Shown here: positions 1-9,986 of the stretch, in pieces
Layout: each line of letters begins with the position of its first letter
Numbering within the stretch: the first letter of the stretch is position 1
Assembly: GCA_041913505.1 (NCBI GenBank)
Contig: JAYSFC010000027.1
Coordinates: 1-34,073, forward strand
DNA from: JAYSFC01 sp041913505
GTDB taxonomy: Bacteria > Pseudomonadota > Gammaproteobacteria > Burkholderiales > Burkholderiaceae_C
Reading direction: 5' to 3'
DNA length: 34,073 nucleotides
The notes under the pieces: generated by a model
Database searches by the model: none
The model's input: the letters and a program-made list of their open reading frames with translations, nothing else
What the model was told of the DNA's origin: nothing
Translations under genes and position numbers: made by a program

Positions 1-332
1 ATCCGATTGCAACTCAAGGCCACTTTCTTTTTCACCCCACCACCCGGATCGCACCGCCTTGTCAGCAGCACCACCCTAGCAGCGAAGCCCTCCATTGTAG
101 CCCAGCTTTTTACCACCAGACCCCAAAGAAGCAGAAAAAGTTTTCAACCTCTTCCTCGCCACACCCAGCCCCGACTTGCATCCCGGGCCGCCTTGCAGCG
201 AAGGAGTGTGACTGTAGCATGACTTTCGAAGGGTTTTCCCTAAGTTCTCGTCTTTTTTCACGGCCGGCAACGCGCCCTTTCACTATCGGACTGCAGGCCC
301 AACCAGGAGGCCCTCGATAATCCTCTTCCTAT
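1..332. other. Intergenic region left of the ABC-F gene
   Basis: No convincing gene is seen here. The short open frames have no recognisable protein character. On the minus strand a TACAAT hexamer (plus-strand ATTGTA at 94-99) could be the -10 of a gene lying left of the window, but its -35 is poor. On the plus strand TTGCAG (193-198) and TAGCAT (215-220), 16 bases apart, are a weak sigma-70 candidate for the ABC-F gene. No Shine-Dalgarno is evident before the ATG at 333. Both promoter readings are tentative. Confidence 0.4.
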
Positions 333-2216
<1,884 letters not shown>

Positions 2217-2237
2217 ACCCCGGCAGAGGCCGGATCC

Positions 2238-3335
2238 TCAGATGCGGTGGTGCAGCCGATCGGTGGCGCTGCGCAGCCGCGTAACCAGCGCCCCGGCGAT
2301 CTGGTTCAGCGGCAGCACCTCATCGGCGGCGCCATGCGCGATGGCCTCGCGCGGCATGCCGAAGACGATGCAACTCGCCTCGTCCTGCACGTAGTTGTAG
2401 CTGCCCGCATCGCGCATTTCGCGCATGGCAACCGCGCCATCGCCCCCCATGCCCGTGAGCATCACGCCAAAGGCATTGCGTCCCGCCACGGCGGCCACGG
2501 ACTTGAAGAGCACCTCCACCGAAGGCTTATGGCGGTTCACGGGCGGGCCATCATCCACCACGGCCACGTAGTTGGCGCCGCTGCGGGTAATGTGGAACTG
2601 CATGCCACCCGGCGCGATGTACGCGTGGCCGGGCAGGATGCGCTCGCCGTTGACGGCCTCTTTCACCGTGATCTGGCACAGGCTATTGAGGCGCGCCGCA
2701 AAGCTCGTCGTGAAGCCGGGCGGCATGTGCTGTGTGATCACGATGGCAGGCGAGTCGGGCGGCATCTGCACGAGCACCTCCCGGATTGCCTCGGTCCCGC
2801 CGGTCGATGCACCAATGGCAATGATCTTCTCGGTGGACAGGCGCCCAAGCAGCACGGACGATGGTGCCGGCGCGGGCGCACCAGCCCCAACCGCACTGCC
2901 TGCGGGTGCGGGCGCTGCCACCCGGTGCACCCGGGCCACCGCCGCCACGCGGATCTTGTCGACGATCTGCGCGGCGAGTTCATTAAGGCCGCTCGCCAGC
3001 CCCACGCGCGGCTTGGCGACGAAATCCACAGCGCCCAGTTCGAGCGCCTTCATCGTGACCTCGGCCCCGCGCTCCGTCAGCGTGGAGATCATGACCACAG
3101 GCATGGGCCGCAGGCGCATGAGCCGCCCCAGGAAATCGATGCCGTCCATGCGCGGCATCTCCACATCGAGCGTGATCACGTCAGGATTCATCTCGCGGAT
3201 CATTTCGCGGGCGACCAGCGGATCGTTGGCCGTGCCAATGCACTCCATGTCGCGCTGTCGGTTGATGATCTCGGCAAGCAGACTGCGCACCAGCGCGGAA
3301 TCGTCCACCACGATCACCCGGATCTTCTTGTTCAT
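2238..3335 (-). CDS. cheB: Chemotaxis protein-glutamate methylesterase/deamidase CheB
   Basis: 365 residues. An N-terminal receiver (VVDDSALVR at 9-17; phosphoacceptor Asp57 in TLDVEMPRMDG; Lys109) is joined by an Ala/Pro-rich linker (about 140-162) to the methylesterase domain. The catalytic triad is visible as Ser177 (GASTGG), His203 (TQHMPPGF) and Asp299 (GMGGDG). It removes methyl groups from receptor glutamates and deamidates glutamines when phosphorylated by CheA. Last gene of the che operon, 18 bases after cheD, and convergent with uup. A short CCGGC/GCCGG stem (2220-2233) lies between the two stops but has no T-run, so it is not a clear terminator. Length and domain order are normal. 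Confidence 0.96.
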   Translation of the reverse strand: MNKKIRVIVVDDSALVRSLLAEIINRQRDMECIGTANDPLVAREMIREMNPDVITLDVEMPRMDGIDFLGRLMRLRPMPVVMISTLTERGAEVTMKALELGAVDFVAKPRVGLASGLNELAAQIVDKIRVAAVARVHRVAAPAPAGSAVGAGAPAPAPSSVLLGRLSTEKIIAIGASTGGTEAIREVLVQMPPDSPAIVITQHMPPGFTTSFAARLNSLCQITVKEAVNGERILPGHAYIAPGGMQFHITRSGANYVAVVDDGPPVNRHKPSVEVLFKSVAAVAGRNAFGVMLTGMGGDGAVAMREMRDAGSYNYVQDEASCIVFGMPREAIAHGAADEVLPLNQIAGALVTRLRSATDRLHHRI

Positions 3336-3353
3336 GCCCTCTTCTCGCTTGGT

Positions 3354-4112
3354 TCAAAACAGATCCACGGAGCCGCCGGCCGTGGTTTTGGCCACGGTGG
3401 CGGCATTGCCGCGCGCCTCACCCACCAGCGCATCCGGGTGGGTATGGGCCAGGCGCTTGACCATGGCCTTGCCCGTGGCGGGGAAGAACACCACTTTGCG
3501 TGGATAGATGTCGAGCACGTCCTCCGACACGATGGGGATGCGCTCGGTCTGCAGATAGTTCACCACGAAGTTCGTATTGCGCTCGCCCACGTTCATGGTC
3601 GTGAAGTTGTGCATGACCTGCGCGCCGCCAAATATCTTGGCCTGCAAGGTCTCGCGCCGTGCGCCGAGCTTGAGCATTTCGTTGATGAGCAACTCCATCG
3701 CATAGGAGCCATAACGCCCCGAGACATCGGTCGAATCGCCTTCGGGCAGCATGAAGTGGTTCATGCCCCCCACGCGTGTGCGGCTGTCCCACAGACAGGC
3801 CGCGATACACGAGCCCAGCACGGTCATGATGACCAGGTTCTCGTTGGCCACGAAATATTCGCCCGGCAGCACCTTCACGGCGTTGAACTGGAAGTGGTGG
3901 TCGAAATAGAAGAACGATGCCTCGCCAGCCTTGCGCGGGCGCGCCTTGAGCTCCTGCAGCGAGACCTCGGGCACGGCCGCCACCCCATGGGCGTAGATAT
4001 CGGCACTGAGCGGCGCAATGCGCGGCGCACGCCGCCGTTCGCTGCTGCCGAACGGCGCGGGCTCTGCGGGGGCAGGCGTGGAAGGCATCAGGCCGGGGCG
4101 AATATTGGTCAT
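3354..4112 (-). CDS. cheD: Chemoreceptor glutamine deamidase CheD
   Basis: 252 residues. The CheD core is clear: YFDHHF (about 69-74), then LPGEYFV, then Thr97, Cys102 (LGSC) and His119 (GMNHFMLP), matching the Thr-Cys-His catalytic set of CheD. It deamidates receptor glutamines to set adaptation. About 65 residues precede the core, including an Arg-rich and a Pro-rich stretch, so the N-terminus is longer than in compact CheD proteins; a later start cannot be excluded but no better one is seen. The protein ends in GGSVDLF, almost the same tail as the CheZ-like protein of the same operon (AGSIDLF). It lies 45 bases after cheR and 18 before cheB. Confidence 0.94.
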   Translation of the reverse strand: MTNIRPGLMPSTPAPAEPAPFGSSERRRAPRIAPLSADIYAHGVAAVPEVSLQELKARPRKAGEASFFYFDHHFQFNAVKVLPGEYFVANENLVIMTVLGSCIAACLWDSRTRVGGMNHFMLPEGDSTDVSGRYGSYAMELLINEMLKLGARRETLQAKIFGGAQVMHNFTTMNVGERNTNFVVNYLQTERIPIVSEDVLDIYPRKVVFFPATGKAMVKRLAHTHPDALVGEARGNAATVAKTTAGGSVDLF

Positions 4113-4157
4113 GGGGCCCTTCTGGCGGGTCTGCTGTCGAATCCGGAGCCTGGCGAC

Positions 4158-5060
4158 TCAGCGGCGCTCATACACCGTCTTTCCACGCAAGGTGAACAAG
4201 TCTCGGGATTCGCTGAAATTCTCCGCGTGCCCTACGAACAGCATGCCGCCGGGCTTGAGCACCCGGTGGATGCGTTCAAGCACGCGGCGCTGCGTGGGCG
4301 CGTCGAAGTAGATCATGACGTTGCGGCAGAACACCACGTCGAACGGCTCCCGGAACGGCCAATCGTCACGGATGAGGTTCACGCTCATGAACTCAATGGG
4401 CTTGCGCAGTTCGGGCTTGGCTCGCACCAGACCTGCATTCGTGGCCTTGCCGCGCAAGAAAAAGCGCTGCAGCCGCTCCTGACTCAAGCCCTTAACGCTG
4501 TCGAGCCGGTAGACCCCCTCGGCCGCCGTGGCGAGCACGCGCGAATCGATGTCGCTGGCCGTGAGCTTGAAGGGCGCATTGGCGCCCAAGGTTTCGAGGG
4601 CCGTGATGACGATGGAATAAGGCTCCTCGCCCGTGGACGCGGCGTTGCACCAGGCACGCCAGGGCGTACCCGCAGGCTTGGTACGCAAATACGAGGCGAA
4701 GATTTCGAAATGGTGCTGCTCGCGGAAGAAGGCCGTGAGGTTGGTCGTGAGCGCATTCACGAACTCCTGCCACTCCGGGCCGTCGTGGTTCTCGAGCCAG
4801 CCCAGGTAGTCATGGAAACTCGTGTAGCCCGTCTCGCGCAGGCGGCGCGACAGGCGGCTGTACACCATGGCATGCTTGCCGTCGTGCAGGCTGATGCCCG
4901 CGCGCTGGTAGATCAGCGCCTGGACCCGCGCAAAGTCGGCATCGGTCCACACGAACTCGCGCCCCTGGGCCAGCGGGCCGGGGTGAGCAGCCACCGCGGC
5001 GGCCAGATCCTCGCGGCCCGATGCACGGGCTGTGGGGGGGGTACTGACGGTCTGGCGCAT
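4158..5060 (-). CDS. cheR: Chemoreceptor methyltransferase CheR
   Basis: 300 residues from the ATG at 5060, which has AGGA about 9 bases upstream; a TTG at 5096 would add 12 residues but is less likely. The N-terminal CheR domain (LIYQRAGISL, then LTTNLTAFFRE near 104-114) is followed by the SAM-binding domain with NAASTGEEPYS (about 138-148), the ASDID segment, FCRNVMIYFD and LKPGGMLFVGHAE. It methylates receptor glutamates using S-adenosylmethionine, opposing CheB. It sits between cheW and cheD in the che operon. No C-terminal pentapeptide-docking anomaly or truncation is seen. Confidence 0.96.
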   Translation of the reverse strand: MRQTVSTPPTARASGREDLAAAVAAHPGPLAQGREFVWTDADFARVQALIYQRAGISLHDGKHAMVYSRLSRRLRETGYTSFHDYLGWLENHDGPEWQEFVNALTTNLTAFFREQHHFEIFASYLRTKPAGTPWRAWCNAASTGEEPYSIVITALETLGANAPFKLTASDIDSRVLATAAEGVYRLDSVKGLSQERLQRFFLRGKATNAGLVRAKPELRKPIEFMSVNLIRDDWPFREPFDVVFCRNVMIYFDAPTQRRVLERIHRVLKPGGMLFVGHAENFSESRDLFTLRGKTVYERR

Positions 5061-5152
5061 ATCTGGTGGTCCTGCAAGTAGTCCGGTTCGCTCCAAGAGT
5101 CAGTGCGTGCGGTGGCAACCCGCGCCGCGCCTGCGGCGCCCGGGCATCCTCC

Positions 5153-5641
5153 TTATTCTTCAGCCGTGACCAGTCCCATGTCCACGCTGGACATGAGCTT
5201 CTCGATGTCCAGCAAGATCAGCATGCGCTCGCCGACCGAGCCCAGGCCCAGGATGCAGCCATTGTCGATGGCGCTCTCGATGTCGGGCGCGGCGCGCACA
5301 TTGTCGGCCGCAAGCTCCATCACATCGCTAACCGAATCGACCACGATACCAACCACGCGGTTGCGCAGGTTCAGGATGATCACCACCGTGAAGCTGTTGT
5401 AGTCCACCTGCGCACAGTTGAACTTGAGGCGCATATCCACAATGGGCACGATCGTGCCGCGCAGGTTCACCACGCCCTTGATGAACTCGGGCGCGTTGGC
5501 GATCCGCGTGGGCGGCTCATAGCCACGGATTTCCTGCACCTTGAGGATATCGATACCGTACTCCTCCTGGCCCAGGCGAAACGTCAGGTATTCGCGTGCA
5601 CCGGAAGAGGCGACTTCAGCGGTCTTTCCCACCACACTCAT
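5153..5641 (-). CDS. cheW: Chemotaxis adaptor protein CheW
   Basis: 162 residues from the ATG at 5641, chosen because AAGGAGA lies 6 bases upstream; an earlier in-frame start near 5659 would place that site inside the gene. A single CheW domain is visible: EYLTFRLGQEEYGIDILKV, IRGYEPPTRIANAPEFIKG, VVNLRGTIVPIVDMR and a C-terminal GERMLILLDIEKL. It couples receptors to CheA in the membrane array. It lies 64 bases after cheA and about 90 before cheR in the same direction, so co-transcription is expected. Confidence 0.96.
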   Translation of the reverse strand: MSVVGKTAEVASSGAREYLTFRLGQEEYGIDILKVQEIRGYEPPTRIANAPEFIKGVVNLRGTIVPIVDMRLKFNCAQVDYNSFTVVIILNLRNRVVGIVVDSVSDVMELAADNVRAAPDIESAIDNGCILGLGSVGERMLILLDIEKLMSSVDMGLVTAEE

Positions 5642-5705
5642 GTGAACTCTCCTTATCACCCAACCCGGCGCGCTCTCCCGCCAGGGCCTTGTTCATACGA
5701 TCCGC

Positions 5706-7844
5706 TCAATGGCGCGCCCGGCGCACCAGGCTGCTGATATCCAGAATCAGTGCCACCGTACCATCTCCCAGGATGGTGGCGCCCGACACATTGGGCACCT
5801 TGCGGTAGTTGGATTCGAGATTCTTGACCACCACCTGGTGCTGGCCCAGCAGTTCGTCCACAAGCAGCGCCACGCGGCTGCCGTCGGACTCGACCACCAC
5901 CATGATGGTGCTCGACTTCTCCTGGTCCACGCGTGGCACCTGGAACACCTTTTCGAGCGCGATCACGGGCATGTACTCGTCGCGCACCTTCACGAGCTGC
6001 GAGCCCTGGGCCACGGTGTTCACATCGTCGGCGTTGACCTGGAACGATTCAACGACGGAAGACAACGGCAGGATGTAGACCTCATCGCCCACGCCCACCG
6101 ACATGCCATCCATGATGGCAAGCGTCAGCGGCAGGCGCACCGCCACGCGCATGCCGTACCCTTCGGCCGAATCGATTTCTACCGAGCCGTTGAGCGCCGC
6201 GATGTTGCGCTTGACCACATCCATGCCCACGCCGCGGCCCGACACGTCGGTCACCACGTCGGCCGTGGAGAAGCCCGGCGCGAAGATGAGCTGCCAGACG
6301 TCGGCGTCGCTCATCAGGTCGGACACCTCGAGCCCGCGCTCGCGGGCCTTGCGCAGAATTTTCTCGCGCGACAGGCCCCGGCCATCGTCGCGCACCTCGA
6401 TGACGATGGAGCCCCCCTGGTGGGAGGCCGACAGCGTGATCGTGCCGTGTTCGGTCTTCCCGGCCGCGACACGGTCTTCGGGTGCCTCGATGCCGTGGTC
6501 CAGGCTGTTGCGCACGAGGTGGGTCAACGGATCGGTGATCTTTTCCACCAGGCCCTTGTCGAGTTCGGTGGCTTCACCCAGCGTGACCAGCTCCACCTTC
6601 TTGCCCAGCTTGTTGGCCAAGTCCCGCAGCATGCGCGGGAAGCGGCTGAACACGATGGACATCGGAATCATGCGGATGGACATGACCGATTCCTGCAGAT
6701 CGCGCGTGTTGCGGTCCAGGTCGGCCAGGCCCGCAAGCAACTGCTGGTAGGCCGCCGGGTCGAGCCCCCGGCTGTTCTGTGCCAGCATGGCCTGCGTGAT
6801 CACGAGCTCGCCCACCAGGTTGATGAGCTGGTCCACCTTGTTCACCGCCACGCGGATAGTGGTCGACTCCATTTGCGCCGACTGCGTGGCCTTGGCTTCG
6901 GCTGGGCGGTGCGCTGCGGGGCGCGCAGCACCGTTGGCCGCCGCTGGCGCAACAGGCGCTGCATCCGCAGGCACGCCGGGCGCGCCACTGAAAAAGCCAT
7001 AGGGCACTTCCGCCTCTGCCACCGGCGCCACCACCTCGGCTTCGGCCGCCACGGCCGGAACAGGCTCGGCAACGGCTGCGCCGCCAGCGGGGCGGATGGA
7101 CACTTGTTCCTTGGCCACATGGAACGCGAACAGGTCGAGCAGGTCATCGTCGGTGGACGTGGTCTCCACCGCATAGACCCGGACATTCGGCGCAGCAGCC
7201 GGCAGATCCTGGATGGTGCCCAGGCCCGGAATGTCGCGGAACAGCTCCTTGATGGCTTCCGCCTGCTCCATGCGTTCCAGCGGGCCGATATGAATGTGCA
7301 ACGACCGCGCCCCGCCAGGGGCCGCAACCGGGGCGGGCGCCGGCACCGGGGCGGCCACGGGGGCCGGGGCAGGCACGGGCGCGGGGGCCGCCATGGCGGG
7401 CGCCGGCGCGCTGGGCACGCCGCCACTGGCCAGCTCGGCGATGCGCTGCACCAGCTCGGTGGTCGAAACGGCCTCGCCCTGCCCGCCCGCCTGGTGGCGT
7501 GCCAGCAGGCTGCGCGAGGCGTCGGCCGACTCCAGCAGCACGTCGACCATCGCCGGAATGGGCTGCAGCTCGTGCCGGCGCAGGCGGTCCAGCAGGGACT
7601 CCATTTGGTGCGTGAGCTCGGCCACGTCCGAGAAACCGAATGTGGCCGCGCCGCCCTTGATGGAGTGCGCGCAACGGAAGATGCCGTTGAGCTCCTCATC
7701 GTCGGCGTTCGTAAGGTCCAGATCGAGCAGCATCTGCTCCATCTGGTCGAGGTTTTCACCGGCCTCTTCGAAGAAGATTTGGTAGAACTGGCTCAGGTCG
7801 AAATCGGCACCTGCGCCCGCTCCTTCTTGGTGGGTTTCCGCCAT
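5706..7844 (-). CDS. cheA: Chemotaxis histidine kinase CheA
   Basis: About 712 residues. Two consecutive ATGs (7847, 7844) exist; the second has better spacing to AGGAG. Order of domains: P1 HPt with the phosphorylated His near residue 60 (CAHSIKGGAATFG); a long Ala/Pro low-complexity linker (about 140-175); a P2-like ferredoxin-fold region (about 175-255); a second linker; P3 dimerisation (KVDQLINLVGELVITQ); P4 kinase with HLVRNSLDHGIE, DDGRGLSREK and GRGVGMDVVK; and P5, the CheW-like regulatory domain at the C-terminus. It phosphorylates CheY and CheB in response to receptors. It lies between cheY1 and cheW. All kinase motifs are intact. Confidence 0.97.
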   Translation of the reverse strand: MAETHQEGAGAGADFDLSQFYQIFFEEAGENLDQMEQMLLDLDLTNADDEELNGIFRCAHSIKGGAATFGFSDVAELTHQMESLLDRLRRHELQPIPAMVDVLLESADASRSLLARHQAGGQGEAVSTTELVQRIAELASGGVPSAPAPAMAAPAPVPAPAPVAAPVPAPAPVAAPGGARSLHIHIGPLERMEQAEAIKELFRDIPGLGTIQDLPAAAPNVRVYAVETTSTDDDLLDLFAFHVAKEQVSIRPAGGAAVAEPVPAVAAEAEVVAPVAEAEVPYGFFSGAPGVPADAAPVAPAAANGAARPAAHRPAEAKATQSAQMESTTIRVAVNKVDQLINLVGELVITQAMLAQNSRGLDPAAYQQLLAGLADLDRNTRDLQESVMSIRMIPMSIVFSRFPRMLRDLANKLGKKVELVTLGEATELDKGLVEKITDPLTHLVRNSLDHGIEAPEDRVAAGKTEHGTITLSASHQGGSIVIEVRDDGRGLSREKILRKARERGLEVSDLMSDADVWQLIFAPGFSTADVVTDVSGRGVGMDVVKRNIAALNGSVEIDSAEGYGMRVAVRLPLTLAIMDGMSVGVGDEVYILPLSSVVESFQVNADDVNTVAQGSQLVKVRDEYMPVIALEKVFQVPRVDQEKSSTIMVVVESDGSRVALLVDELLGQHQVVVKNLESNYRKVPNVSGATILGDGTVALILDISSLVRRARH

Positions 7845-7888
7845 CATGGCTCCTGCTCTGTTCGTGGGTCGTCCGCGCGCATGCGCTT

Positions 7889-8251
7889 TTAGCGAATCAC
7901 CTTCTGGATGACCTCGATCAAGCGGTTGGGATCAAAGGGCTTCACCAGCCAGCCCGTTGCCCCCGCCGCGCGGCCGGCCTGCTTCATCTGGTCGCTGGAT
8001 TCGGTGGTGAGGATGAGGATCGGCGTGGTCTTGAAGCGCGGATGCTCGCGCAACTTGCGCGTGAGGCCAATGCCGTCGAGCCGCGGCATGTTCTGGTCCG
8101 CGAGCACGAGGGCGATGTCGTGTTCCTCGGCCTTTTCCAGCGCATCCTGGCCGTCCACTGCCTCCACCACGTGATAGCCCGCACCCGTGAGGGTGAAGGT
8201 CACCATCTTGCGCATGGACGGCGAGTCATCAACAGCGAGGATCGATAGCAT
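7889..8251 (-). CDS. cheY: CheY-type single-domain response regulator (first copy)
   Basis: 120 residues from the ATG at 8251, which has GGAG 6 bases upstream; an upstream TTG would add four residues. It is a lone receiver: VDDSPSMRKM, phosphoacceptor Asp52 (ADQNMPRLDG), Thr at ILTTES and Lys in LVKPFDP. There is no output domain. It sits directly before cheA and directly after the CheZ-like gene. It is clearly different from the second CheY at 30316, which is the closer match to E. coli CheY. It may act as a phosphate sink, a second motor regulator, or the partner of the adjacent CheZ-like protein; sequence alone does not decide. Confidence 0.93.
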   Translation of the reverse strand: MLSILAVDDSPSMRKMVTFTLTGAGYHVVEAVDGQDALEKAEEHDIALVLADQNMPRLDGIGLTRKLREHPRFKTTPILILTTESSDQMKQAGRAAGATGWLVKPFDPNRLIEVIQKVIR

Positions 8252-8302
8252 GTAGGGCTCCAACGGGACTTGAATAGGGTGGGATGGGACGGCTGGGCAC
8301 GT

Positions 8303-8749
8303 TCAAAACAAATCGATGGACCCGGCATCCATCTCGCTCTGCGTGACCGGGTTGGGGCGGTCAGGGGCCATTTCGGCGAAAGGCGCAGCTTCCTCGCCCT
8401 CCTCTTGCCCCATGGCCTCGGATGCCAGGCGGAACGCGCACCCCTGCAGCACCTTGGTGGTATGCCAGATCAGCTGGGATGCCATGTCCTGGAACTGCAG
8501 CTCGGTCACCGCGCTGCGCAAGGCGGCGCGCACGGCAGCCAACTCCGCGGAGTCGCCCACCACGCTGTCGGTCAGCAGGCCATTGGCCTCACCGAAACGC
8601 TCGAGCAGATTGTCCGTGGCATGGCTCAGCAAACCTTCGAGCCTGTGCAGATCGTGCATGACCACCAGCAAGGAATCTTGCAATTCCGCCGCCACCATGA
8701 CAGGTACCTGAACCCCAGGTCCTACGGTTGTTGTTAGCGTAGATTGCAT
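8303..8749 (-). CDS. Small CheZ-like protein, possible CheY-P phosphatase
   Basis: 148 residues from the second of two adjacent ATGs (8752, 8749), with GGAGG just upstream. It is mostly helical, with no membrane segment. The helix around residues 82-98 contains LQFQDMASQLI, in which Asp88 and Gln92 have the DxxxQ spacing of the catalytic pair of CheZ (DLTGQ in the true CheZ of this window). An acidic, Pro-containing flexible region follows, and the protein ends AGSIDLF, similar to the tail of CheD and reminiscent of the CheY-binding tail of CheZ. It heads the che operon, 51 bases before cheY1. A CheY-P phosphatase role is inferred from motif and position. It is shorter than CheZ (209 residues here), and an adaptor or array-localising role is also possible. 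Confidence 0.6.
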   Translation of the reverse strand: MQSTLTTTVGPGVQVPVMVAAELQDSLLVVMHDLHRLEGLLSHATDNLLERFGEANGLLTDSVVGDSAELAAVRAALRSAVTELQFQDMASQLIWHTTKVLQGCAFRLASEAMGQEEGEEAAPFAEMAPDRPNPVTQSEMDAGSIDLF

Positions 8750-8840
8750 CATTCCTCCATCGCTGCAGGCGGCTGCAAGAACCGCGCAAAACCCCTGCCG
8801 GGCTGCGGCGGTAACCAGCCAATACCCCGGGGCAAACGCA

Positions 8841-8868
8841 TTGTTTGTTCCAAGATGTATCCTATGAT
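8841..8868 (+). promoter_or_regulatory. Candidate sigma-70 promoter of the kinase/regulator pair
   Basis: TTGTTT at 8841-8846 and TATGAT at 8863-8868 are separated by 16 bases. The ATG of the kinase gene begins at 8877, only eight bases after the -10, so transcription from this promoter would start at or next to the start codon. No Shine-Dalgarno is present. The call rests on two hexamers only. Confidence 0.35.
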
Positions 8869-8876
8869 AGCGTCCT

Positions 8877-9986
8877 ATGGGCCCTGAACCATCGGATCGA
8901 CCCTTACGGATCCTGCATATCGAAGATTCTCTGGCGGATCATCAGCTGGCCCGCATCACGCTGCAGCGCTCCAGTCCCGCCTGTGACCTCCTGCACATCG
9001 ATACCCTTGAAGCGCTGCAGGGGCTCGACACCACGCAATTCGACCTGATTCTGGCCGATTACCACCTGCCCGGCTTCACTGCGCTCGATGCCTGGCACCA
9101 TGTGGCGCAGCAGCCGCGCCACCCGCCCTTTGTACTGCTGTCGGGCGCCATCGGCGAGGCCGCCGCCGTCGATGCGATGCGCCTGGGCATCTCGGACTAC
9201 CTGCTCAAGGACGATATCGCCCGTCTGCCCCACGTCGTGGCGCGCGCCATCGAGGTGCACGAGGCGCGCCGCGCTCGCGAAGCCGCGGTCGCCGAGCTGG
9301 CAGCCTCGGAGCGTCGCCTGGCCGACCTCACGGAGCACCTGCAACGCTCGATCGAGGCCGAGCGCGCCGCCATCGCGCGCGAGATCCACGACGACATCGG
9401 CGGCGCGCTTACCGCCGTCAAGTTTGACCTGGCCTGGATCGGCCGCCACGCGCCTGGAGGCGGCATCCAGGAACACGCCACAGCCGCCGTGGAGATGCTG
9501 CAGCACGCGATCGGCGCCAGCCAGCGCATCATGATGAACCTGCGCCCCCCCGTGCTGGACCAGGGCCTGGTGGCCGCCATCCGATGGCTGGCCGAGGGCT
9601 TCGAGCGGCGCACGGGCATTCCCGTGCAGGTGCAAAGCAGTGCGCCGGCCATCGACACCCCGGCCGACATCCAGCTGGTGGCCTACCGGACGGCGCAGGA
9701 AGCGCTCACCAACATCGCCAAGTACGCTGATGCTCGCCAAGTGCGCATCGAGCTGTCGGACCATGAGGGGGTGCTCACCGTGGAAGTGACCGATGACGGC
9801 CGCGGCCTCGCACCCGAGGCACGCGCCAAGCCCAAGGCCTTCGGACTCAAGGGGCTGCAGGAGCGCGCGCGCACCGTGGAAGGCTGGCTCGACGTGAGCA
9901 GCCGCCCGGGTCAGGGCACGTCGGTCATCGTCTCGATACCGCTACCATCACCAGCGCCGACACCCGCCCAAGGAGCCCCCGATTGA
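8877..9986 (+). CDS. Cytoplasmic receiver-histidine kinase (REC-HisKA_3-HATPase)
   Basis: 369 residues. An N-terminal receiver (HIEDS at 14-18, phosphoacceptor Asp61 in LADYHLPG, Lys111) is followed by a helical linker (about 125-160), a HisKA_3 dimerisation helix with the phosphorylated His171 in AREIHDDIGG, and a GHKL ATPase domain with Asn279, DDGRG (306-310) and FGLKGLQERA. This is the NarX/DegS kinase class, but with no membrane segment and no sensor domain, so the input must be cytoplasmic, probably through the receiver. The ATG at 8877 is fixed by an in-frame stop at 8868-8870. The stop overlaps the next gene's start, so the pair is coupled. It is transcribed opposite to the che and fli operons on either side. 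The signal is unknown. Confidence 0.9.
   Translation: MGPEPSDRPLRILHIEDSLADHQLARITLQRSSPACDLLHIDTLEALQGLDTTQFDLILADYHLPGFTALDAWHHVAQQPRHPPFVLLSGAIGEAAAVDAMRLGISDYLLKDDIARLPHVVARAIEVHEARRAREAAVAELAASERRLADLTEHLQRSIEAERAAIAREIHDDIGGALTAVKFDLAWIGRHAPGGGIQEHATAAVEMLQHAIGASQRIMMNLRPPVLDQGLVAAIRWLAEGFERRTGIPVQVQSSAPAIDTPADIQLVAYRTAQEALTNIAKYADARQVRIELSDHEGVLTVEVTDDGRGLAPEARAKPKAFGLKGLQERARTVEGWLDVSSRPGQGTSVIVSIPLPSPAPTPAQGAPD

Noticed and set aside
2247..5081. A 944-codon open frame on the plus strand opposite cheB, cheD and cheR.
   Set aside because: It is the antisense shadow of three well-identified genes in high-GC DNA; the His/Arg/Gly-rich translation has no domain character.
5709..7892. A 727-codon plus-strand open frame opposite cheA.
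   Set aside because: Antisense shadow of cheA, rich in His, Arg and Gly as expected for reversed high-GC codons.
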